Below, piece after piece: positions 52,458 through 62,686 of a stretch of DNA of 64,000 nucleotides. This DNA comes from Henricia sp. BOLD:AAB3569. Its lineage: Eukaryota; Echinodermata; Asteroidea; Spinulosida; Echinasteridae. How positions within the stretch are numbered: the stretch's first letter is position 1; the number at the start of each line of letters is the position of its first letter. Where the stretch lies: contig JBBELK010001008.1 in assembly GCA_037783545.1 (NCBI GenBank), positions 1 to 64,000 of the forward strand. Reading direction: 5' to 3'. The notes under the pieces are model-generated. The model made no database searches. It saw only the letters and a program-made list of their open reading frames with translations, and was not told the origin of the DNA. The position numbers were made by a program, and so were the translations under genes.

Positions 52458-52730
52458 TCAACGGCCGTACAAATGTACACCAGCGCAGCGCAGGGTGTCC
52501 CAACAGCCACGGTTAGGGGAATAACCACGTAGCCGAGCTCCGTTTTCCCTAAACTCTGAAATTTCTCCGTCATTTCCCAGCGAAAATCTGTCAATTTTGC
52601 ATGACAAGTGCGGAATATATACAGTTTGGAGCATGCAAAATTTGAAGTTGGTTGGAAAATTCCTTGATTTCCAAATTTGCCGGCATTTGGGACACACTTT
52701 GACCTAATTCCCGTCACAATCTGGGGTGAG
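52458..52730 (+). repeat. Single B2-type monomer inside zone B3
   Basis: This one unit has GCAGCGCAGG and ACGTAGCCG, the B2 pair of markers, while its neighbours have GCGGCGCAGG with ACGCGGCC. The nearest other B2-type units are about 6 kb downstream (from 58,415). Length and register are unchanged. Gene conversion or a double unequal exchange is the likely origin. Confidence 0.88.
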
Positions 52731-53549
52731 TCAACGGCCGTACAAATGTACACCAGCGCGGCGCAGGGTGTCCCAACAGCCACGGTTAGGGGAATAACCA
52801 CGCGGCCGAGCTCCGTTTTCCCTAAACTCTGAAATTTCTCCGTCATTTCCCAGCGAAAATCTGTCAATTTTGCATGACAAGTGCGGAATATATACAGTTT
52901 GGAGCATGCAAAATTTGAAGTTGGTTGGAAAATTCCTTGATTTCCAAATTTGCCGGCATTTGGGACACACTTTGACCTAATTCCCGTCACAATCTGGGGT
53001 AAGTCAACGGCCGTACAAATGTACACCAGCGCGGCGCAGGGTGTCCCAACAGCCACGGTTAGGGGAATAACCACGCGGCCGAGCTCCGTTTTCCCTAAAC
53101 TCTGAAATTTCTCCGTCATTTCCCAGCGAAAATCTGTCAATTTTGCATGACAAGTGCGGAATATATACAGTTTGGAGCATGCAAAATTTGAAGTTGGTTG
53201 GAAAATTCCTTGATTTCCAAATTTGTCGGCATTTGGGACACACTTTGACCTAATTCCCGTCTCAATCTGGAGTGAGTCAACGGCCGTACAAATGTACACC
53301 AGCGCGGCGCAGGGTGTCCCAACAGCCACGGTTAGGGGAATAACCACGCAGCCGAGCTCCGTTTTCCCTAAACTCTGAAATTTCTCCGTCATTTCCCAGC
53401 GAAAATCTGTCAATTTTGCATGACAAGTGCGGAATATATACAGTTTGGAGCATGCAAAATTTGAAGTTGGTTGGAAAATTCCTTGATTTCCAAATTTGCC
53501 GGCATTTGGGACACACTTTGACCTAATTTCCGTCTCAATCTGGAGTGAG

Positions 53550-56500
53550 TCAACGGCCGTACAAATGTACACCAAGGCGGCGCAGGGTGTCCCAACAGCC
53601 ACGGTTAGGGGAATAACCACGCAGCCGAGCTCCGTTTTCCCTAAACTCTGAAATTTCTCCGTCATTTCCCAGCGAAAATCTGTCAATTTTGCATGACAAG
53701 TGCGGAATATATACAGTTTGGAGCATGCAAAATTTGAAGTTGGTTGGAAAATTCCTTGATTTCCAAATTTGCCGGCATTTGGGACACACTTTGACCTAAT
53801 TCCCGTCACAATCTGGGGTGAGTCAACGGCCGTACAAATGTACACCAGCGCGGCGCAGGGTGTCCCAACAGCCACGGTTAGGGGAATAACCACGCGGCCG
53901 AGCTCCGTTTTCCCTAAACTCTGAAATTTCTCCGTCATTTCCCAGCGAAAATCTGTCAATTTTGCATGACAAGTGCGGAATATATACAGTTTGGAGCATG
54001 CAAAATTTGAAGTTGGTTGGAAAATTCCTTGATTTCCAAATTTGCCGGCATTTGGGACACACTTTGACCTAATTCCCGTCACAATCTGGGGTGAGTCAAC
54101 GGCCGTACAAATGTACACCAGCGCGGCGCATGCGCAGGGTGTCCCAACAGCCACGGTTAGGGGAATAACCACGCAGCCGAGCTCCGTTTTCCCTAAACTC
54201 TGAAATTTCTCCGTCATTTCCCAGCGAAAATCTGTCAATTTTGCATGACAAGTGCGGAATATATACAGTTTGGAGCATGCAAAATTTGAAGTTGGTTGGA
54301 AAATTCCTTGATTTCCAAATTTGCCGGCATTTGGGACACACTTTGACCTAATTCCCGTCACAATCTGGGGTGAGTCAACGGCCGTACAAATGTACACCAG
54401 CGCGGCGCATGCGCAGGGTGTCCCAACAGCCACGGTTAGGGGAATAACCACGCAGCCGAGCTCCGTTTTCCCTAAACTCTGAAATTTATCCGTCATTTCC
54501 CAGCGAAAATCTGTCAATTTTGCATGACAAGTGCGGAATATATACAGTTTGGAGCATGCAAAATTTGAAGTTGGTTGGAAAATTCCTTGATTTCCAAATT
54601 TGCCGGCATTTGGGACACACTTTGACCTAATTCCCGTCACAATCTGGGGTGAGTCAACGGCCGTACAAATGTACACCAGCGCGGCGCAGGGTGTCCCAAC
54701 AGCCACGGTTAGGGGAATAACCACGCGGCCGAGCTCCGTTTTCCCTAAACTCTGAAATTTCTCCGTCATTTCCCAGCGAAAATCTGTCAATTTTGCATGA
54801 CAAGTGCGGAATATATACAGTTTGGAGCATGCAAAATTTGAAGTTGGTTGGAAAATTCCTTGATTTCCAAATTTGCCGGCATTTGGGACACACTTTGACC
54901 TAATTCCCGTCACAATCTGGGGTGAGTCAACGGCCGTACAAATGTACACCAGCGCGGCGCAGGGTGTCCCAACAGCCACGGTTAGGGGAATAACCACGCG
55001 GCCGAGCTCCGTTTTTCCTAAACTCTGAAATTTCTCCGTCATTTCCCAGCGAAAATCTGTCAATTTTGCATGACAAGTGCGGAATATATACAGTTTGGAG
55101 CATGCAAAATTTGAAGTTGGTTGGAAAATTCCTTGATTTCCAAATTTGCCGGCATTTGGGACACACTTTGACCTAATTCCCGTCACAATCTGGGGTGAGT
55201 CAACGGCCGTACAAATGTACACCAGCGCGGCGCATGCGCAGGGTGTCCCAACAGCCACGGTGAGGGGAATAATCACGCAGCCGAGCTCCGTTTTCCCTAA
55301 ACTCTGAAATTTCTCCGTCATTTCCCAGCGAAAATCTGTCAATTTTGCATGACAAGTGCGGAATATATACAGTTTGGAGCATGCAAAATTTGAAGTTGGT
55401 TGGAAAATTCCTTGATTTCCAAATTTGCCGGCATTTGGGACACACTTTGACCTAATTTCCGTCTCAATCTGGAGTGAGTCAACGGCCGTACAAATGTACA
55501 CCAGCGCGGCGCAGGGTGTCCCAACAGCCACGGTTAGGGGAATAACCACGCAGCCGAGCTCCGTTTTCCCTAAACTCTGAAATTTATCCGTCATTTCCCA
55601 GCGAAAATCTGTCAATTTTGCATGACAAGTGCGGAATATATACAGTTTGGAGCATGCAACATTTGAAGTTGGTTGGAAAATTCCTTGATTTCCAAATTTG
55701 CCGGCATTTGGGACACACTTTGACCTAATTCCCGTCACAATCTGGGGTGAGTCAACGGCCGTACAAATGTACACCAGCGCGGCGCAGGGTGTCCCAACAG
55801 CCACGGTTAGGGGAATAACCACGCGGCCGAGCTCCGTTTTCCCTAAACTCTGAAATTTCTCCGTCATTTCCCAGCGAAAATCTGTCAATTTTGCATGACA
55901 AGTGCGGAATATATACAGTTTGGAGCATGCAAAATTTGAAGTTGGTTGGAAAATTCCTTGATTTCCAAATTTGCCGGCATTTGGGACACACTTTGACCTA
56001 ATTCCCGTCACAATCTGGGGTGAGTCAACGGCCGTACAAATGTACACCAGCGCGGCGCATGCGCAGGGTGTCCCAACAGCCACGGGTAGGGGAATAAGCA
56101 CGCAGCCGAGCTCCGTTTTCCCTAAACTCTGAAATTTCTCCGTCATTTCCCAGCGAAAATCTGTCAATTTTGCATGACAAGTGCGGAATATATACAGTTT
56201 GGAGCATGCAAAATTTGAAGTTGGTTGGAAAATTCCTTGATTTCCAAATTTGCCGGCATTTGGGACACACTTTGACCTAATTCCCGTCTCAATCTGGAGT
56301 GAGTCAACGGCCGTACAAATGTACACCAGCGCGGCGCAGGGTGTCCCACCAGCCACGGTTAGGGGAATAACCACGCAGCCGAGCTCCGTTTTCCCTAAAC
56401 TCTGAAATTTCTCCGTCATTTCCCAGCGAAAATCTGTCAATTTTGCATGACAAGTGCGGAATATATACAGTTTGGAGCATGCAAAATTTGAAGTTGGTTG

Positions 56501-57402
56501 GAAAATTCCTTGATTTCCAAATTTGCCGGCATTTGGGATACACTTTGACCTAATTTCCGTCTCAATCTGGAGTGAGTCAACGGCCGTACAAATGTACACC
56601 AGCGCGGCGCAGGGTGTCCCAACAGCCACGGTTAGGGGAATAACCACGCAGCCGAGCTCCGTTTTCCCTAAACTCTGAAATTTATCCGTCATTTCCCAGC
56701 GAAAATCTGTCAATTTTGCATGACAAGTGCGGAATATATACAGTTTGGAGCATGCAACATTTGAAGTTGGTTGGAAAATTCCTTGATTTCCAAATTTGCC
56801 GGCATTTGGGACACACTTTGACCTAATTCCCGTCACAATCTGGGGTGAGTCAACGGCCGTACAAATGTACACCAGCGCGGCGCAGGGTGTCCCAACAGCC
56901 ACGGTTAGGGGAATAACCACGCGGCCGAGCTCCGTTTTCCCTAAACTCTGAAATTTCTCCGTCATTTCCCAGCGAAAATCTGTCAATTTTGCATGACAAG
57001 TGCGGAATATATACAGTTTGGAGCATGCAAAATTTGAAGTTGGTTGGAAAATTCCTTGATTTCCAAATTTGCCGGCATTTGGGACACACTTTGACCTAAT
57101 TCCCGTCACAATCTGGGGTGAGTCAACGGCCGTACAAATGTACACCAGCGCGGCGCATGCGCAGGGTGTCCCAACAGCCACGGTTAGGGGAATAACCACG
57201 CAGCCGAGCTCCGTTTTCCCTAAACTCTGAAATTTCTCCGTCAATTCCCAGCGAAAATCTGTCAATTTTGCATGACAAGTGCGGAATATATACAGTTTGG
57301 AGCATGCAAATTTTGAAGTTGGTTGAACAAATTCCTTGATTTCCAAATTTGCCGGCATTTGGGACACACTTTGACCTAATTCCCGTCACAATCTGGGGTG
57401 AG
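53550..57402 (+). repeat. Large duplicated block in B3, copy 3, with an added monomer near its end
   Basis: This is the downstream partner of 47508-51359 at offset 6,042. After 57123 it departs: an extra unit of 280 bp (57123-57402), carrying GCAAATTTTGAAG and TTGAACAAATT, precedes the unit with CTGTTAATTTTG and GGAAAATATAC. That last unit is therefore at 57403 here and at 51081 in the partner, an offset of 6,322 bp. Confidence 0.82.
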
Positions 57403-57820
57403 TCAACGGCCGTACAAATGTACACCAGCGCGGCGCATGCGCAGGGTGTCCCAACAGCCACGGTTAGGGGAATAACCACGCAGCCGGGCTCCGTTTTCCC
57501 TAAACTCTGAAATTTCTCCGTCATTTCCCAGCGAAAATCTGTTAATTTTGCATGAGAAGTGCGGAAAATATACAGTTTGGAGCATGCAAAATTTGAAGTT
57601 GGTTGGAAAATTCCTTGATTTCCAAATTTGCCGGCATTTGGGACACACTTTGACCTAATTCCCGTCACAATCTGGGGTGAGTCAACGGCCGTACAAATGT
57701 ACACCAGCGCGGCGCATGCGCAGGGTGTCCCAACAGCCACGGTTAGGGGAATAACCACGCAGCCGAGCTCCGTTTTCCCTAAACTCTGAAATTTCTCCGT
57801 CATTTCTCAGCGAAAATCTG

Positions 57821-60800
57821 TCAATTTTGCATGACAAGTGCGGAATATATACAGTTTGGAGCATGCAAATTTTGAAGTTGGTTGAACAAATTCCTTGATT
57901 TCCCAAATTTGCCGGCATTTGGGACACACTTTGACCTAATTCCCGTCACAATCTGGGGTGAGTCAACGGCCGTACAAATGTACACCAGCGCGGCGCATGC
58001 GCAGGGTGTCCCAACAGCCACGGTTAGGGGAATAACCACGCAGCCGAGCTCCGTTTTCCCTAAACTCTGAAATTTCTCCGTCATTTCCCAGCGAAAATCT
58101 GTCAATTTTGCATGACAAGTGCGGAATATATACAGTTTGGAGCATGCACAATTTGAAGTTGGTTGGAAAATTCCTTGATTTCCAAATTTGCCGGCATTTG
58201 GGACACACTTTGACCTAATTCCCGTCTCAATCTGGAGTGAGTCAACGGCCGTACAAATGTACACCAGCGCGGCGCAGGGTGTCCCAACAGCCACGGTTAG
58301 GGGAATAACCACGCAGCCGAGCTCCGTTTTCCCTAAACTCTGAAATTTCTCCGTCATTTCCCAGCGAAAATCTGTCAATTTTGCATGACAAGTGCGGAAT
58401 ATATACAGTTTGGAGCATGCAAAATTTGAAGTTGGTTGGAAAATTCCTTGATTTCCAAATTTGCCGGCATTTGGGACACACTTTGACCTAATTCCCGTCA
58501 CAATCTTGGGTGAGTCAACGGCCGTACAAATGTACACCAGCGCAGCGCAGGGTGTCCCAACAGCCACGGTTAGGGGAATAACCACGTAGCCGAGCTCCGT
58601 TTTCCCTAAACTCTGAAATTTCTCCGTCATTTCCCAGCGAAAATCTGTCAATTTTGCATGACAAGTGCGGAATATATACAGTTTGGAGCATGCAAAATTT
58701 GAAGTTGGTTGGAAAATTCCTTGATTTCCAAATTTGCCGGCATTTGGGACACACTTTGACCTAATTCCCGTCACAATCTGGGGTGAGTCAACGGCCGTAC
58801 AAATGTACACCAGCGCAGCGCAGGGTGTCCCAACAGCCACGGTTAGGGGAATAACCACGTAGCCGAGCTCCGTTTTCCCTAAACTCTGAAATTTCTCCGT
58901 CATTTCCCAGCGAAAATCTGTCAATTTTACATGACAAGTGCGGAATATATACAGTTTGGAGCATGCAAAATTTGAAGTTGGTTGGAAAATTCCTTGATTT
59001 CCAAATTTGCCGGCATTTGGGACACACTTTGACCTAATTCCCGTCACAATCTGGGGTGAGTCAACGGCCGTACAAATGTTCACCAGCGCAGCGCAGGGTG
59101 TCCCAACAGCCACGGTTAGGGGAATAACCACGTAGCCGAGCTCCGTTTTCCCTAAACTCTGGAATTTCTCCGTCATTTCCCAGCGAAAATCTGTCAATTC
59201 TGCATGACAAGTGCGGAATATATACAGTTTGGAGCATGCAAAATTTGAAGTTGGTTGGAAAATTCCTTGATTTCCAAATTTGCCGGCATTTGGGACACAC
59301 TTTGACCTAATTCCCGTCACAATCTGGGGTGAGTCAACGGCCGTACAAATGTACACCAGCGCAGCGCAGGGTGTCCCAACAGCCACGGTTAGGGAAATAA
59401 CCACGTAGCCGACCTCCGTTTTCCCTAAACTCTGAAATTTCTCCGTCATTTCCCAGCGAAAATCTGTCAATTTTGCATGACAAGTGCGGAATATATACAG
59501 TTTGGAGCATGCAAAATTTGAAGTTGGTTGGAAAATTCCTTGATTTCCAAATTTGCCGGCATTTGGGACACACTTTGACCTAATTCCCGTCACAATCTTG
59601 GGTGAGTCAACGGCCGTACAAATGTACACCAGCGCAGCGCAGGGTGCCCCAACAGCCACGGTTAGGGGAATAACCACGTAGCCGAGCTCCGTTTTCCCTA
59701 AACTCTGAAATTTCTCCGTCATTTCCCAGCGAAAATCTGTCAATTTTGCATGACAAGTGCGGAATATATACAGTTTGGAGCATGCAAAATTTGAAGTTGG
59801 TTGGAAAATTCCTTGATTTCCAAATTTGCCGGCATTTGGGACACACTTTGACCTAATTCCCGTCACAATCTGGGGTGAGTCAACGGCCGTACAAATGTAC
59901 ACCAGCGCAGCGCAGGGTGTCCCAACAGCCACGGTTAGGGGAATAACCACGTAGCCGAGCTCCGTTTTCCCTAAACTCTGAAATTTCTCCGTCATTTCCC
60001 AGCGAAAATCTGTCAATTTTACATGACAAGTGCGGAATATATACAGTTTGGAGCATGCAAAATTTGAAGTTGGTTGGAAAATTCCTTGATTTCCAAATTT
60101 GCCGGCATTTGGGACACACTTTGACCTAATTCCCGTCACAATCTGGGGTGAGTCAACGGCCGTACAAATGTTCACCAGCGCAGCGCAGGGTGTCCCAACA
60201 GCCACGGTTAGGGGAATAACCACGTAGCCGAGCTCCGTTTTCCCTAAACTCTGGAATTTCTCCGTCATTTCCCAGCGAAAATCTGTCAATTCTGCATGAC
60301 AAGTGCGGAATATATACAGTTTGGAGCATGCAAAATTTGAAGTTGGTTGGAAAATTCCTTGATTTCCAAATTTGTCGGCATTTGGGACACAATTTGACCT
60401 AATTCCCGTCACAATCTGGGGTGAGTCAACGGCCGTAAAAATGTACACCAGCGTAGCGCAGGGTGTCCCAACAGCCACGGTTAGGGGAATAACCACGTAG
60501 CCGAGCTCCGTTTTCCCTAAACTCTGAAATTTCTCCGTCATTTCCCAGCGAAAATCTGTCAATTTTGCATGACAAGTGCGGAATATATACAGTTTGGAGC
60601 ATGCAAAATTTGAAGTTGGTTGGAAAATTCCTTGATTTCCAAATTTGCCGGCATTTGGGACACACTTTGACCTAATTCCCGTCACAATCTGGGGTGAGTC
60701 AACGGCCGTACAAATGTACACCAGCGCAGCGCAGGGTGTCCCAACAGCCACGGTTAGGGGAATAACCACGTAGCCGAGCTCCGTTTTCCCTAAACTCTGA

Positions 60801-62686
60801 AATTTCTCCGTCATTTCCCAGCGAAAATCTGTCAATTTTACATGACAAGTGCGGAATATATACAGTTTGGAGCATGCAAAATTTGAAGTTGGTTGGAAAA
60901 TTCCTTGATTTCCAAATTTGCCGGCATTTGGGACACACTTTGACCTAATTCCCGTCACAATCTGGGGTGAGTCAACGGCCGTACAAATGTTCACCAGCGC
61001 AGCGCAGGGTGTCCCAACAGCCACGGTTAGGGGAATAACCACGTAGCCGAGCTCCGTTTTCCCTAAACTCTGGAATTTCTCCGTCATTTCCCAGCGAAAA
61101 TCTGTCAATTCTGCATGACAAGTGCGGAATATATACAGTTTGGAGCATGCAAAATTTGAAGTTGGTTGGAAAATTCCTTGATTTCCAAATTTGTCGGCAT
61201 TTGGGACACAATTTGACCTAATTCCCGTCACAATCTGGGGTGAGTCAACGGCCGTAAAAATGTACACCAGCGTAGCGCAGGGTGTCCCAACAGCCACGGT
61301 TAGGGGAATAACCACGTAGCCGAGCTCCGTTTTCCCTAAACTCTGAAATTTCTCCGTCATTTCCCAGCGAAAATCTGTCAATTTTGCATGACAAGTGCGG
61401 AATATATACAGTTTGGAGCATGCAAAATTTGAAGTTGGTTGGAAAATTCCTTGATTTCCAAATTTGCCGGCATTTGGGACACACTTTGACCTAATTTCCG
61501 TCTCAATCTGGAGTGAGTCAACGGCCGTACAAATGTACACCAAGGCGGCGCAGGGTGTCCCAACAGCCACGGTTAGGGGAATAACCACGCAGCCGAGCTC
61601 CGTTTTCCCTAAACTCTGAAATTTCTCCGTCATTTCCCAGCGAAAATCTGTCAATTTTGCATGACAAGTGCGGAATATATACAGTTTGGAGCATGCAAAA
61701 TTTGAAGTTGGTTGGAAAATTCCTTGATTTCCAAATTTGCCGGCATTTGGGACACACTTTGACCTAATTCCCGTCACAATCTGGGGTGAGTCAACGGCCG
61801 TACAAATGTACACCAGCGCGGCGCAGGGTGTCCCAACAGCCACGGTTAGGGGAATAACCACGCAGCCGAGCTCCGTTTTCCCTAAACTCTGAAATTTATC
61901 CGTCATTTCCCAGCGAAAATCTGTCAATTTTGCATGACAAGTGCGGAATATATACAGTTTGGAGCATGCAAAATTTGAAGTTGGTTGGAAAATTCCTTGA
62001 TTTCCAAATTTGCCGGCATTTGGGACACACTTTGACCTAATTCCCGTCACAATCTGGGGTGAGTCAACGGCCGTACAAATGTACACCAGCGCGGCGCAGG
62101 GTGTCCCAACAGCCACGGTTAGGGGAATAACCACGCGGCCGAGCTCCGTTTTCCCTAAACTCTGAAATTTCTCCGTCATTTCCCAGCGAAAATCTGTCAA
62201 TTTTGCATGACAAGTGCGGAATATATACAGTTTGGAGCATGCAAAATTTGAAGTTGGTTGGAAAATTCCTTGATTTCCAAATTTGCCGGCATTTGGGACA
62301 CACTTTGACCTAATTCCCGTCACAATCTGGGGTGAGTCAACGGCCGTACAAATGTACACCAGCGCGGCGCATGCGCAGGGTGTCCCAACAGCCACGGTTA
62401 GGGGAATAACCACGCAGCCGAGCTCCGTTTTCCCTAAACTCTGAAATTTATCCGTCATTTCCCAGCGAAAATCTGTCAATTTTGCATGACAAGTGCGGAA
62501 TATATACAGTTTGGAGCATGCAAAATTTGAAGTTGGTTGGAAAATTCCTTGATTTCCAAATTTGCCGGCATTTGGGACACACTTTGACCTAATTCCCGTC
62601 ACAATCTGGGGTGAGTCAACGGCCGTACAAATGTACACCAGCGCGGCGCAGGGTGTCCCAACAGCCACGGTTAGGGGAATAACCAC
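57821..62686 (-). other. 1,621-codon open frame produced by repeat periodicity; not called as a gene
   Basis: The same stop-free minus-strand frame as in 36461-57367, reopened after the indels near 57.3-57.9 kb. It runs straight through the B2-like island and its two boundaries, ending near 62,686. It adds no protein features. Shorter stretches of the same frame occur throughout family B (for example 2653-4548, 4533-6629, 20970-23012, 25608-27755) and are separated by single-base indels. Confidence 0.85.
58415..61417 (+). repeat. B2-like island of 11 monomers (3,003 bp) between B3 blocks
   Basis: Exactly 11 x 273 bp of GCAGCGCAGG / ACGTAGCC units, one of which also has AGGGAAATAACC. Internal order is a four-unit repeat, a second four-unit repeat, and a three-unit repeat. 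A unit with TTTACATGAC is followed by one with AATGTTCACC, CTCTGGAATT and AATTCTGCATG (starts at 59061, 60153 and 60972; spacings 1,092 and 819 bp), and then by one with CGTAAAAATG and GCGTAGCGC (60426 and 61245). CAATCTTGGG occurs at 58502 and 59594. The two ends join B3 units in register. Confidence 0.88.

Larger units (their letters stand above)
36461..57367 (-). other. 6,968-codon open frame produced by repeat periodicity; not called as a gene
   Basis: One minus-strand frame of family B has no stop. Because 273 = 3 x 91 and 279 = 3 x 93, it stays open for as long as no indel intervenes, here across 74 complete units plus partial ends. It ends at the extra C near 36485 and at the +1 change in the TTGAACAAATT unit near 57330. 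The product would be a 91-93-residue repeat with several cysteines and motifs such as VVIPLTVAVGTP; I recognise no domain, signal peptide or other protein feature. Many differences between units change the residue (Tyr, Cys or Arg at one codon; an inserted Cys-Ala; PQIVTG against LQIETE), which does not suggest purifying selection. A random 91-codon frame is stop-free with probability (61/64)^91, about 1.3%, so across six frames this is not remarkable. A coding role is unlikely but not excluded. Confidence 0.85.
31132..58414 (+). repeat. Zone B3 of the satellite (ACGCAGCC or ACGCGGCC units, many 279 bp)
   Basis: About 99 monomers with ACGCAGCC or ACGCGGCC in place of ACGTAGCC; 41 of them carry the 6-bp CATGCG insertion. 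The zone is the most uniform and most clearly organised part of the window, with nested higher-order repeats. Between 36,759 and 57,122 there are exactly 74 units (27 of 279 bp, 47 of 273 bp) whose lengths sum with no residual indel. Frame-changing indels lie outside this core, for example the extra C in ACGGCCCGTAC near 36485 and the TTGAACAAATT units near 33.37, 36.68, 57.33 and 57.89 kb. Confidence 0.9.

Noticed and set aside
2653..57367. Dozens of minus-strand open frames of 79-81 codons beginning MCPKCRQIWKS and long frames of hundreds to thousands of codons
   Set aside because: They recur once per monomer, in overlapping frames of the same DNA, and exist because the period is a multiple of three. 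No domain, start context or conservation pattern supports translation. The CxxC pair in MCPKC is too little to call a zinc-binding protein.
47508..57402. The 6,042-bp offset duplication as an assembly echo
   Set aside because: Each copy has several private substitutions and one has an extra monomer, so they are distinct sequences, although read-level confirmation was not possible here.
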